64,000 bases of DNA from Psychromonas sp. Urea-02u-13 (GTDB lineage: Bacteria; Pseudomonadota; Gammaproteobacteria; Enterobacterales; Psychromonadaceae): the NCBI RefSeq assembly GCF_002835995.1, contig NZ_PJBZ01000034.1:1-64000 (forward strand), given 5' to 3'. The translations under genes were made by a program, and so were the position numbers. Under the pieces are notes generated by a model. It worked only from the letters and a program-made list of their open reading frames with translations. It was not told the origin of the DNA and did no database searches. Positions 8,256 through 16,786 of the stretch are shown here, in pieces. Numbering within the stretch: the stretch's first letter is position 1; every line of letters begins with the position of its first letter.

Positions 8256-9320
8256 ATGATTGAACCATCCTCCAAACGTCTCCGCCATGCTAAAGGTCCT
8301 TTTGCAATGACCGTGGTTTATAGCTTTACTGGCGCCTCTATTTTAGCGTCTATTATCTTTTCACTGTTGTTGTTTCTGTCTATCGATAACGACCCGTGGA
8401 TGCAGTTCTTGTTTGGCGCATTAGCGGTGATTTTTGAACTCGGTAAGTTTTTTGCTTGGTATGAATTTGGCGAACGTTTAGCAAGACGTAACCTATACGC
8501 CGCAGTATCGGCCTTTACTTTTTATAGCATTTTAGCTGCTATTTCTATTGGTGGCAGTATCGGTGGTATTAATAGTGCGACCAATACGGCGCAGCGACAT
8601 GTTGATAGTCAGCAGAATAAAAGTGCTACTTTTGATTTACAAATTAACGCCATTGAAAAACAGATAGATTTGAATAATTTAGCGGCACAAAAATATATCG
8701 ACCTAAACCGTATTGCTACAGGGGTTGCGCGTATTCAAACTGAAAACACAGTGTTACGTGAACAGCAACTCACGCTGGCGATTGAACGCGATAGGTTACC
8801 TGTGGCAAGCCAAGGCTCTGTATTTGGATTAATTGGCAGTGTTGCGACGGCGTTAAATATCGACGCTAAAACAGCGCAGTTATCACTGGTTATCTTTTTA
8901 TCTGTTTTATTAGACTTGTTTGCTGCCTTTTTTGTTGGCTTGATTGGTGAAGAGCTACGTTTTAGTCGCACTTTAAAAGCGCAGCAACAAACAAAAAATA
9001 GCAATAAAAAGTCGTTGTTTTCACTTGATAATAATGAAGATGATAGCGATAACGGCCTACCCACTGAATTGGAACTGGCAAAAACTGAGGCCAGTGATTT
9101 ACCACGAAATGAAGACTTAATTGTGCAAGCCATCGCATTATTAAGCGCGGGTGATATTCGCTGCTCAAAAAAAGCATTAGCCGATAAATTACTGTTGAAT
9201 GCAGAAGACACGGATTTGCTATTTAGTAGTTTATTACAGCAGGGTCTCGTCACCCAAAAGCCTAATCGCCATTTTGTCTGGCAAGGTGATATGACTCAAT
9301 CTTTGAGTCAAGCGGCCTAA
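8256..9320 (+). CDS. Unclassified membrane protein with coiled coil and possible winged-helix tail
   Basis: I do not recognise this 354-residue protein. Visible layout: hydrophobic segments at about 18-43, 48-68 and 82-105; a hydrophilic, Gln/Asn-rich helical stretch at about 110-180 that could be a periplasmic coiled coil; another strong hydrophobic segment at about 205-230; then a charged linker rich in Asn, Asp and Glu. Residues about 285-345 (ALLSAGDIRCSKKALADKLL then FSSLLQQGLVTQKPNRHFVW) look like a winged helix-turn-helix. If so, the protein is a membrane-anchored DNA- or RNA-binding factor. It is monocistronic with a strong terminator. Confidence 0.6.
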   Translation: MIEPSSKRLRHAKGPFAMTVVYSFTGASILASIIFSLLLFLSIDNDPWMQFLFGALAVIFELGKFFAWYEFGERLARRNLYAAVSAFTFYSILAAISIGGSIGGINSATNTAQRHVDSQQNKSATFDLQINAIEKQIDLNNLAAQKYIDLNRIATGVARIQTENTVLREQQLTLAIERDRLPVASQGSVFGLIGSVATALNIDAKTAQLSLVIFLSVLLDLFAAFFVGLIGEELRFSRTLKAQQQTKNSNKKSLFSLDNNEDDSDNGLPTELELAKTEASDLPRNEDLIVQAIALLSAGDIRCSKKALADKLLLNAEDTDLLFSSLLQQGLVTQKPNRHFVWQGDMTQSLSQAA

Positions 9321-9358
9321 GGCTAAAAACCTTAATTGTTAACGTCATACACTATTTT

Positions 9359-9387
9359 AAAATGCTGACCTAGGTCGGCATTTTTTA
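9359..9387 (+). terminator. Rho-independent terminator after the membrane-protein gene
   Basis: AATGCTGACC and GGTCGGCATT form a 10-bp stem (one G-T pair) followed by TTTTTT. Confidence 0.85.
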
Positions 9388-9445
9388 TGCTCTCCCTTTA
9401 TTACATCCCTGTCAGTACCGCTACGGTAAAGCTCTATAAATGCAG

Positions 9446-9500
9446 TTCTTCGTGACCTTTGTGTAACGTAGTGGCTTCGTGGTCGGCTTTGGTTCGTTGG
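9446..9500. repeat. Dispersed CTTCGTGG repeat, partial copy
   Basis: The segment TTTGTGTAACGTAGTGGCTT followed by CGTGGTCGGCTTTGG is one half of the repeat that is found in fuller form at 51.4-51.8, 53.4 and 57.2 kb. Confidence 0.6.
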
Positions 9501-9639
9501 TTTTTTCTCTGTGCGTTGTTGATTTTTAAAAGAAAGTTGATTAATTAAAGCGCCTAATAGATAAATTAAATGTAAAAAACATCCTTAAAATTTGACTGTT
9601 TGACCTATATCACGTTATTGTGCGGTCACCTCTGGATAT

Positions 9640-9772
9640 CGTCTTAAAAACGATGCGTTTTAATAGTTTAAAACGTTTGGGAACTTGGTTAAAAGCCAAG
9701 GCTGCCCCCGCAACGGTAAAGTTGTTTATAGTGATATAAATGCCTAAGCCCGGATACCAAACCATTGGATGA
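9640..9772 (+). ncRNA. Cobalamin (AdoCbl) riboswitch aptamer
   Basis: The universally conserved core GCTGCCCCCGCAACGGTAA is at 9701-9719, preceded by GGGAAC at 9679 and followed by AAGCCCGGATACC at 9746-9758. A P2-like hairpin CGTTTTAA/TTAAAACG is at 9656-9675. These are the sequence hallmarks of the B12 riboswitch. It lies about 150 bp upstream of the first gene of the cobalt-transport and cobalamin cluster, so vitamin B12 is expected to repress that cluster. Exact 5' and 3' limits are approximate. Confidence 0.93.
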
Positions 9773-9793
9773 TACTTGCCCTCGAGGCAAGTA
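9773..9793 (+). promoter_or_regulatory. Hairpin in the riboswitch expression platform
   Basis: TACTTGCC and GGCAAGTA form a perfect 8-bp stem with a 5-base loop directly after the aptamer. No T tract follows, so control is more likely at translation or through alternative pairing than through a simple terminator at this hairpin. Confidence 0.5.
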
Positions 9794-9918
9794 CCGTGGT
9801 GTTGCGGAGGGCTTCACCGGCTGGTTAATTTGCATTAAAAGACGCGACTCATCTTTTAATCTGACGCGCCATCTCCTCCACAACTTCGCCTGTTATTTTT
9901 CAGACGGAGAATTTTCTC

Positions 9919-10728
9919 ATGTTACAACTCAAAAAACTGTTCAAACCGCTATTGTTAGCCACTAGCTGTGCTTTGTCTTTTTCTGCACACGCGCATTTTC
10001 AATTGCTTTATACCCCCGATTTACTGCGCGCTAAAGGCGGAGAAATCAATTTAAAACTGCCTTTTACGCATCCTGCTGCCAGCGGTCATGTAATGCCTGT
10101 TGATAAACCTGAAGCCTTTTATATGATCAAAAAAGGCAAAAAAACAGACTTAATACATACCATTTCTGATATCGAATGGGAAAGTGCTGTTGATAAAGAA
10201 CATGCCTACCAAGCCGATGTGAAGCTTCGTGGCCTTGGCGATTACGTATTCATTGTGCAACCTTCCCCGTATTTTGAAGCTGAAGAAGATATTTATATCC
10301 AACAGCTGACTAAAACCATTGTTAATGTGGGTAACTTACCCACTGATTGGAATGAAGACTTTAATCTAAGTGCTGAAATCGTCCCCTTAACCAAACCTTA
10401 CGCTATTTATGAAGGCGGTATTTTTAGTGCCGTGGTGAAATCAAAAGGTCAACCCGTACCATTTGCTGCCATTGAAGTTGAGTTCATGAACTATGTGCCT
10501 GACATGCAAAAAAATCAATTTGCTAAAGAACCTATCATGACACCACCTGCGGACGTGTTTATCACCCAAACTATTTATGCAGATGCCAACGGTACGTTTC
10601 ATTTCTCGTTGTTAAAAGCGGGTCAGTGGGGATTTGCCGCTTTAGGGATAGGGACTGAAAAAACCTATAAAGGCAAAGAACTTTCACAAGATGCTGTAAT
10701 TTGGGTTCAAGCGACTAAGTTACCTTAG
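9919..10728 (+). CDS. DUF4198 periplasmic protein of a cobalt ECF transporter (NikK/CbiK-like)
   Basis: A 269-residue exported protein with a signal peptide (cleavage after SAHA near residue 26), so the mature chain starts with His-Phe. It has the DUF4198 (PF10670) character: a beta-rich chain with HFQLLYTPD near the start and a C-terminal TIYADANGTFHFSLLKAGQWGF segment. Family members accompany NikM/CbiM-type nickel and cobalt transporters as accessory periplasmic metal-handling proteins. It is the first gene after the B12 riboswitch, and cbiM follows at 10796, which supports a role in cobalt uptake. GGAGAA precedes the ATG. It is not the anaerobic chelatase also called CbiK. Confidence 0.82.
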   Translation: MLQLKKLFKPLLLATSCALSFSAHAHFQLLYTPDLLRAKGGEINLKLPFTHPAASGHVMPVDKPEAFYMIKKGKKTDLIHTISDIEWESAVDKEHAYQADVKLRGLGDYVFIVQPSPYFEAEEDIYIQQLTKTIVNVGNLPTDWNEDFNLSAEIVPLTKPYAIYEGGIFSAVVKSKGQPVPFAAIEVEFMNYVPDMQKNQFAKEPIMTPPADVFITQTIYADANGTFHFSLLKAGQWGFAALGIGTEKTYKGKELSQDAVIWVQATKLP

Positions 10729-10795
10729 TATTCAGAATGGATAACGGTAGCTCGGATTAGACACCGACTTACCGTTTTAATTTAAAAGGATGTTT

Positions 10796-11407
10796 ATGCA
10801 TATTGTAGATGGGGCATTATCAGCACCTGTTTTAGCAGGGGGCGCGCTCTTAGCTATTGTGGGTATTTTTATTGGCCTGAAAAAAATGGACTACGACCAA
10901 TTGCCTTTAGTGGGCGTGTTAGCCTCTGTCTTTTTTATTGCTTCCTACATCCACCTTCCACTGGGTTTCTCTAGTGTGCATTTAATTATGAATGGCCTGC
11001 TGGGTATTTTATTAGGTTGGGTCGCTTTTCCGGCGTTATTAGTGGCGCTGTTATTACAAGTTATCTTCTTTGGGTTTGGTGGATTACTGGTATTAGGCGT
11101 TAATACTCTCAATATCGCCTTGCCAGCTGTTTTTATGTATTACCTCTGCTACCGCGGAATACGTCACGACAGTGCAAAAGTGGCCGCTATATGGGGCGCA
11201 ATTGGCGGTGCTGGCGCGATTGTTATCACCTCTATTATGGTTGCGTTTTCACTGGCCTTGTCTGGCGAGTCATTTGTATTAGCCGCTAAAGCGGTATTAC
11301 CCGCCCATATCCCGATTATGGTGGTCGAAGCCTTTGTCTCTTACTCTGCGGTTTATTTAATTCACTCGGTTAAACCCGATGCCATTCATAGGGATCTTAT
11401 TTCGTGA
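10796..11407 (+). CDS. cbiM: Cobalt ECF transporter S component CbiM
   Basis: The 203-residue membrane protein begins Met-His-Ile-Val-Asp-Gly, and the N-terminal Met-His forms the metal site in this family, so the start must be the ATG at 10796. The upstream ATG at 10790 overlaps the RBS AAAGGA, which sits 5 bases before 10796. About six hydrophobic helices follow, with the conserved GLLGILLGW and LQVIFFGFGGLLVLGVNTLN segments. It captures Co(II) for the CbiQ/CbiO module. The usual partner CbiN is absent; a NikL-like gene follows with a 4-bp overlap. Confidence 0.93.
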   Translation: MHIVDGALSAPVLAGGALLAIVGIFIGLKKMDYDQLPLVGVLASVFFIASYIHLPLGFSSVHLIMNGLLGILLGWVAFPALLVALLLQVIFFGFGGLLVLGVNTLNIALPAVFMYYLCYRGIRHDSAKVAAIWGAIGGAGAIVITSIMVAFSLALSGESFVLAAKAVLPAHIPIMVVEAFVSYSAVYLIHSVKPDAIHRDLIS

Positions 11408-11994
11408 AAACATTATTCGCCTGCGTGATTTTACTTTTGCTTAGTTTTAATCTTTCTGCGCATAACGTCGTGGGTGGCGTGTATGTCAGTGGCGCAGACA
11501 TTGAAGGAGAAGCCGGATTCTCTAATGGCGCGATGGCCAATGCTGGCACCTTAGTGAAAGTCTTTGATCAATCGGGCATTCCCTTAGGTGAAGTTGTCAC
11601 CGACGATGAAGGTTTTTTTATTTTTAGCGCTAAAAAGCGTATTACCCATGTCTTTGAAATCAATATGGGCGCGGGCCATACCTTAAAAATGCAACTACCC
11701 GCTGAGGAATTACCTGACAGTTTATCGGCTGAGGGTTTGACCACATCGGATGAAAATGCGCCATTAATTAGCACTTCTACAGCTATTGCATTGGATGAGC
11801 AGATAACCTCATTACTGTTAGAAAAGGCGATTGCTAAACAGATAAAACCACTGCGTAAAGAGATCCAAGCGTTAAAAGAAAAATCAGGGTTTCGCGACAT
11901 AATAGGCGGCGTTGGTTATATCTTTGGCCTGCTCGGTTTGGTGGTATTTATGCGTGAATATATGTCTAAAACTAAACAAAATGTTAAGGATTAA
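11404..11994 (+). CDS. NikL/CbiL-like accessory protein of the cobalt transporter
   Basis: A 196-residue protein with an N-terminal signal peptide (residues 1-19), a carboxypeptidase-regulatory-like beta domain at about 22-100 (VYVSGADIEGE, then GEVVTDDEGFFIF), a helical stretch and one transmembrane helix at about 167-184 before a short basic tail. This layout matches NikL, which replaces CbiN/NikN in some nickel and cobalt ECF systems. The GTG start overlaps the cbiM stop (GTGA). The first mature residues after cleavage include His (SAHN), which could help bind metal. It should not be confused with the methyltransferase CbiL encoded at 20632. Confidence 0.75.
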   Translation: MKTLFACVILLLLSFNLSAHNVVGGVYVSGADIEGEAGFSNGAMANAGTLVKVFDQSGIPLGEVVTDDEGFFIFSAKKRITHVFEINMGAGHTLKMQLPAEELPDSLSAEGLTTSDENAPLISTSTAIALDEQITSLLLEKAIAKQIKPLRKEIQALKEKSGFRDIIGGVGYIFGLLGLVVFMREYMSKTKQNVKD

Positions 11995-12000
11995 GGCGTA

Positions 12001-12795
12001 ATGTCACAAGGCTTAGAGCATAGCTTGACCTCGTGGTCAGGGCAGGCACTGAAACATCAATCTTCATGGATTGACGAGTTAGATGCGCGGGTGCGGGTTG
12101 TGTGTGCTGCACTTTTTGCTTTAGTGGTAGTTTCTAGTGTGAGTTTTGTAGCGGTATTGCTCGGTTTAAGTTTTGCGTTTTTTGTTGTTAAAGCGAGCAA
12201 ATTAAACATCAAACGCACTTTGCGTCGCGTAGTTGCGATGGACCTGTTTATGCTCACGCTGATTTGTGTTTTACCTTTTACCACACCGGGTGACACTATG
12301 TTTACCCTGTTTGGTTTATCAGCAAGCTGGCAAGGATTAACCCATGCTTTGTTAATTACCTTGAAAGCTAATGCGGTGTTATTAGTACTGTTTTCATTGG
12401 TGGCAACGATGAGTGCATCGACCTTTGGACACGCGTTAGCACATTTAAAGGTACCCGATAAATTGGTGCATTTGTTACTTTTTTTAGTACGTTATTTAGA
12501 TGTGATTAGCCAAGAATACAAAAAGATGCGCAGGGCCATGCAAGCACGTGCCTTTGTTATGGGCACCAATTTCCATACCTGGAAAAGCATTGGTTACTTG
12601 TTTGGCATGTTATTGATTCGCTCTATTGAACGTGCTGAACGCATTTTAGGCGCAATGAAATGCCGTGGTTTTTGTGGGCGTTTTTATCTTAACGATGAAA
12701 TGAAAATCACCCCTTTAGATAGACGCTTTAGCGCCTTCTTTTCGTGTTTTTTAATACTCTTAATAGGGATCAATGTAGATGACTTATTGCAATAA
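12001..12795 (+). CDS. cbiQ: Cobalt ECF transporter T component CbiQ
   Basis: A 264-residue membrane protein with about five helices. It carries the two short cytoplasmic Ala-Arg-Gly-type motifs of ECF transmembrane components: RRAMQARAF and the later AMKCRGF, which couple to the ATPase. A 6-bp gap separates it from the NikL-like gene, and it overlaps cbiO by 17 bp. It links the CbiM substrate subunit with CbiO. Confidence 0.92.
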   Translation: MSQGLEHSLTSWSGQALKHQSSWIDELDARVRVVCAALFALVVVSSVSFVAVLLGLSFAFFVVKASKLNIKRTLRRVVAMDLFMLTLICVLPFTTPGDTMFTLFGLSASWQGLTHALLITLKANAVLLVLFSLVATMSASTFGHALAHLKVPDKLVHLLLFLVRYLDVISQEYKKMRRAMQARAFVMGTNFHTWKSIGYLFGMLLIRSIERAERILGAMKCRGFCGRFYLNDEMKITPLDRRFSAFFSCFLILLIGINVDDLLQ

Positions 12796-13468
12796 ACCGT
12801 TAATCGAAATCGAAGATCTAAACTATGCCTACCCAAGGCGTGGCAGTGTATTAAAGGACATTAATTTCTTGTTATATCAAGGCGATCGCGTGGTAATTAA
12901 TGGGGATAATGGTGCAGGAAAAACAACGTTATTACACTTGATTGTTGGTTTGAAGAAAGCCAAACAGGGCGATATTTATGGCTTTGGTGAAATCTGTAAA
13001 ACTGAAAAGCAATTTAATCGATTACGCGCAAAAGCGGGTTTATTGTTCCAAGATCCTGATGATCAACTCTTTTGCCCAACGGTATTAGAAGATGTCATGT
13101 TTGGCCCGATCAACTTAGGGTTTACTAAAACACAAGCCATCGAAAAATCGATTGTTACTCTCAATCGTTTAGGTCTGCAAGGCTTTGAATCGCGTATTAC
13201 TCACCAGCTCTCTGGTGGTGAAAAACGCATGGTCACACTGGCCTGTGTATTAGTGATGGAGCCTGAAGTCTTAATATTGGATGAACCCACTAATGCCCTT
13301 GATGAGAAAGCTAAATTGCGTTTATTAAATGTATTAAAAACCTTGCCACAGGCGATGATCATCATTTCACACGATAAACCCTTTGCGCAGCAACTCGCGA
13401 CACGCACTTTGTTATTACAAGATGGTTTGTTAACAGAGCAGATAAACAACCACGAAGCCGTTGCGTAA
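12779..13468 (+). CDS. cbiO: Cobalt ECF transporter ATPase CbiO
   Basis: A 229-residue ABC ATPase. Walker A is GDNGAGKTT at about 42-50, the Q-loop is LLFQDPDDQLFCPTVLEDV (typical of CbiO/EcfA), the signature is LSGGEKR, Walker B is VLILDEPTNALD, and the switch His is in IISHDK. It is slightly shorter than many CbiO proteins (270 or more), lacking an extended C-terminus. It powers the CbiM-CbiQ transporter in the inner membrane. Confidence 0.94.
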   Translation: MTYCNKPLIEIEDLNYAYPRRGSVLKDINFLLYQGDRVVINGDNGAGKTTLLHLIVGLKKAKQGDIYGFGEICKTEKQFNRLRAKAGLLFQDPDDQLFCPTVLEDVMFGPINLGFTKTQAIEKSIVTLNRLGLQGFESRITHQLSGGEKRMVTLACVLVMEPEVLILDEPTNALDEKAKLRLLNVLKTLPQAMIIISHDKPFAQQLATRTLLLQDGLLTEQINNHEAVA

Positions 13469-13481
13469 AGAGGGGGTTAAT

Positions 13482-15356
13482 ATGGAAAATGACAAACACA
13501 GTAAAATGGACTCGATCAATCAATCACACAATAATGTTTTCCCGTTTACCGCGGTGCAAGGGCAACCGTTATTTAAACTGGCATTGTTATTAGCCACTGT
13601 AAATCCGTTAATTGGTGGGGTATTAATTTCTGGACCACGTGGCTGTGCTAAATCGACCTTGGCACGTGGTGTTGCGGATCTTTTACCTGCAAAGCAAGAT
13701 CTTACACCGCAGTTTGTGACGTTACCGCTCGGTGCGAGTGAAGAGATGCTTATTGGCACGCTTGATTTAGAGCAAGTATTAAATAACAAGTCGGTGCAGT
13801 TTTCTGCCGGTTTATTAAAAAAAGCACACGGTGGTGTGTTGTATGTGGATGAAGTGAATCTGCTGCCAGATCATTTAGTAGATCAGCTGTTAGATGTCGC
13901 CAGCAGTGGCGTTAATATTGTTGAACGTGATGGTATTAGTCACTCTCACGAGGCGGCGTTTACCTTAATTGGCACTATGAATCCCGATGAAGGCGAATTG
14001 CGTCCGCAGTTACAAGATCGTTTTGGTTTAATGGTTGAGCTAGATAATAACTACAGTTTAGATGAGCGCATTAATATCGTTAAAACACGCCAAGCCTTTG
14101 AAGCAGATAAAGGCCTTTTTTGCGATCAATACCAAGTACAACAAATAGTATTACAGCAGCAAATTAGCGATGCACAAAAGCGCTTAGTTGATGTGACCTG
14201 TGCCGAGCACTGTTTTATCGATATTGCTAAGCGTTGCCAACAAGCCAATGTTGAAGGTTTACGCGCAGATATTATGATGCATCGCGCCAGTATTACCCAT
14301 GCAGCATGGTGTGGCAGAAGCGAAGTTACTTTAGACGATATTGAACAAGTCGCACCTTTAGTCTTATTGCACCGTCGCCAATCAGGTGGAACACCGCCTA
14401 ATAGTGGAAAAGACAACAAGACAGAACAGAGCGAACAACAAAAAACAGAGCAAAATCAGCCAGCGACTAACAGTGGATTTTCACGTCCGCAAGTCCCACA
14501 AACACCCGCTCAAACAGAGCAATCAGAAACCGATGCTAATACTAACAGTGGCAACGAGAGTGGCAATGATAATGGCACTGGGAATGACAGCCACGAGAAC
14601 GTCGGTGAATGGGGCGCAATGCCAACACAAAATGCTGAAAGTCAGAAAACCGGTGAGGCGATTAACTTAACCTTGCCAGCTTTAACAACGCATTTGGCGA
14701 AACAGAGTAAAAACCAAGATAGCTTGGTTAAACGACACAGTGCACAAGATAAACAAACCAGTGCTCATGGGGCACAAAAAAGTGCGCTTGAAGGTGCTAA
14801 ACCCGATTGGTTTTCAACGATTTCAAATTCAATTGGGGCATGGCCACCGGCCAAATTCGCGTATAAAAAATTGGCCAAAGGGCAACAACATTGTCATTTG
14901 ATTTTATTAGATACCTCAGCGTCAACACTCAGTCAAAGTTTGTCGTCGTTGGCTAAATCAGTGGTGGTGAACATCGCACAAAGCGCTTATTTACAACGCG
15001 ATAAAATGAGCGTGTTAGGTTTTGGTAATGATCAAATTGAAACCATTATTAAAGCAGGACGTGCGCCTAAAAAGATAGAAAATCAACTTGATGAAATCTG
15101 CGCTGCGGGTGGTACGCCATTACGCTTAGCACTACAAAATGCAGCTAACAGAATTAACTCTCTGACTAAACAATATCCTAGCTTACAGCTGTTTTGTTAT
15201 TTGATAACGGATGGGCGTAGTCGTGTGGATCTTGAGGATCTTAAACTCAGCGTACCTACCTTATTGATTGATATTGAAAAATCGCAAGTAAAACGAGGCC
15301 GTGGCAAAGTATTAGCGACACAACTCGATGCGAGTTATTTAGCGATACAGGGCTGA
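13482..15356 (+). CDS. ChlI-ChlD fused chelatase motor (AAA+ plus VWA)
   Basis: About 624 residues. The N-terminal part is an AAA+ ATPase of the magnesium/cobalt chelatase type: Walker A SGPRGCAKST, Walker B VLYVDEVNLLPDHLVD, and GTMNPDEGELRPQLQDRFG. Residues about 310-400 are a Gln/Asn/Ser/Thr-rich acidic linker. The C-terminal part is a VWA domain with an intact MIDAS set (DTSAS, then GGTPLRLA, then ITDGRSR). Such fused ChlID proteins replace CobS and CobT as the motor for CobN, and cobN lies downstream. The ATG at 13482 with AGAGGGGG upstream is a better start than 13461. Confidence 0.88.
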   Translation: MENDKHSKMDSINQSHNNVFPFTAVQGQPLFKLALLLATVNPLIGGVLISGPRGCAKSTLARGVADLLPAKQDLTPQFVTLPLGASEEMLIGTLDLEQVLNNKSVQFSAGLLKKAHGGVLYVDEVNLLPDHLVDQLLDVASSGVNIVERDGISHSHEAAFTLIGTMNPDEGELRPQLQDRFGLMVELDNNYSLDERINIVKTRQAFEADKGLFCDQYQVQQIVLQQQISDAQKRLVDVTCAEHCFIDIAKRCQQANVEGLRADIMMHRASITHAAWCGRSEVTLDDIEQVAPLVLLHRRQSGGTPPNSGKDNKTEQSEQQKTEQNQPATNSGFSRPQVPQTPAQTEQSETDANTNSGNESGNDNGTGNDSHENVGEWGAMPTQNAESQKTGEAINLTLPALTTHLAKQSKNQDSLVKRHSAQDKQTSAHGAQKSALEGAKPDWFSTISNSIGAWPPAKFAYKKLAKGQQHCHLILLDTSASTLSQSLSSLAKSVVVNIAQSAYLQRDKMSVLGFGNDQIETIIKAGRAPKKIENQLDEICAAGGTPLRLALQNAANRINSLTKQYPSLQLFCYLITDGRSRVDLEDLKLSVPTLLIDIEKSQVKRGRGKVLATQLDASYLAIQG

Positions 15357-15362
15357 TCACAC

Positions 15363-16784
15363 ATGAACACTAATAAGATGAATACAAACATGAACAAAGC
15401 GAGTTGCCCGGCATTGTTTTTAGCCGCACCCGCATCAGGGCAAGGTAAAACAACTATAACAGCTGCCATCGCACGCTACTTTACGATGCAAGGAAAAGTG
15501 GTGCGTGTGTTTAAAACCGGGCCTGATTACCTTGACCCACAAATACTGGCGCAGGCATCTAATGCACATGTCGAGCAATTAGATATGTGGATGGCCGGTG
15601 AAAACTATTGCCAGCAGAAGCTTTATGAAGCGGCGCTTGAGGCTGATCTTATTTTAGTCGAAGGCGCAATGGGCCTGTTTGATGGTGAACCATCAAGTGC
15701 TGATTTAGCTGCTCGTTTTAACCTGCCTATCGCAATCGTGATGGATGTAAAAGGCATGGCACAAACGGCGGGCGCGATTGCGATTGGCTTGGCGAACTAC
15801 CGCGATGATTATGAATGTTATGGTTTAATCGCTAATAATTGCAGCACAGATCGCCATGCACAATTAATCAGAGAAGCACTTGCCGATAAACTACCTTTAT
15901 TAGCTTGCCTTAAAAAAGATGAAACGATTACGCTACCTGAGCGTCATTTAGGCTTAGTGCAAGCGAGTGAAGTGTTTGATGAGTTAGAAGAAAAATTCAC
16001 CCTCGCAGGTGAGTGGTTAAAAGAGGGAGTCATACGTGCAAACGCTTCGAGTCCCTTATTTCCGAACACTATATTAACCTTGCCTGCGCCTGTTGATTTT
16101 TATGCGACTGAATTACCCAGTGTTAAACCGTTATTAAAAGGCAAAACCATTGCGATTGCACGTGATCGTGCTTTTAGTTTTATCTATCAAGCTAATACAC
16201 GCTTGTTAGAAGAGATGGGCGCAAGGTTAGTTTACTTCTCACCGTTGACCGATACGCAGCTTCCTGAGACCGATGCGTTATGGTTACCGGGTGGTTATCC
16301 TGAGCTTTATGCTCAGCAATTGGCACAAAACCAAACCATTCAGCAACAAATACAGCAGTTTTATCAAAGTGATAAACCGGTATTAGCAGAATGTGGTGGC
16401 TTTTTATATTGTTTGAACGAGCTGATCGATTTGGACAATAAACACCATCAAATGCTTGGCCTCTTAGCCGGTAACGGCAGTATGTCGGGAAAACGTGGTT
16501 GTCAGGGCATGCAAAAAGCAATATTGCCAGAGGGTGAGATTCACGGTCACGCACATCATCGCTCACGCGCCATTATGGATATGGATGCCATGGGGTACGG
16601 GCAACGTCAACGCCACCCTGCACCGGGAGAGCCTATTTATCGTGATAAAAAACTCACGGCCAGTTATTTACACCTATTTTTCCCATCAAACCCAGCATTG
16701 ATTGCCAACTTATTTACAGGGCAACTTCAAGCGGTTGATAAAGAAAAATTAAACGCTTGGCAGCAAATAGCAGGTAACCAGTAA
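15363..16784 (+). CDS. cbiA: Cobyrinic acid a,c-diamide synthase
   Basis: A 473-residue amidotransferase that uses glutamine and ATP to amidate the a and c side chains of cobyrinic acid. It has an N-terminal BioD-like P-loop (ASGQGKTT) and a C-terminal class I glutaminase-like domain (LWLPGGYPE, then AECGGFLYCL with the catalytic Cys). The IHGHAHHRSR region is the conserved family segment near the C-terminal end, followed by ASYLHLFF. If CobN is active here, the same enzyme could also act on hydrogenobyrinic acid, as CobB does. Length is normal for the family. Confidence 0.93.
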   Translation: MNTNKMNTNMNKASCPALFLAAPASGQGKTTITAAIARYFTMQGKVVRVFKTGPDYLDPQILAQASNAHVEQLDMWMAGENYCQQKLYEAALEADLILVEGAMGLFDGEPSSADLAARFNLPIAIVMDVKGMAQTAGAIAIGLANYRDDYECYGLIANNCSTDRHAQLIREALADKLPLLACLKKDETITLPERHLGLVQASEVFDELEEKFTLAGEWLKEGVIRANASSPLFPNTILTLPAPVDFYATELPSVKPLLKGKTIAIARDRAFSFIYQANTRLLEEMGARLVYFSPLTDTQLPETDALWLPGGYPELYAQQLAQNQTIQQQIQQFYQSDKPVLAECGGFLYCLNELIDLDNKHHQMLGLLAGNGSMSGKRGCQGMQKAILPEGEIHGHAHHRSRAIMDMDAMGYGQRQRHPAPGEPIYRDKKLTASYLHLFFPSNPALIANLFTGQLQAVDKEKLNAWQQIAGNQ

Positions 16785-16786
16785 CT

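Noticed and set aside
9592-9620. Sigma-70 promoter ahead of the riboswitch
   Set aside because: TTGACT is a good -35 candidate at 9592, but I found no matching -10 at proper spacing, so I do not list it.
9689-9965. Small reading frames on both strands over the riboswitch
   Set aside because: They overlap the conserved B12 aptamer and have no RBS or homology that I can see.
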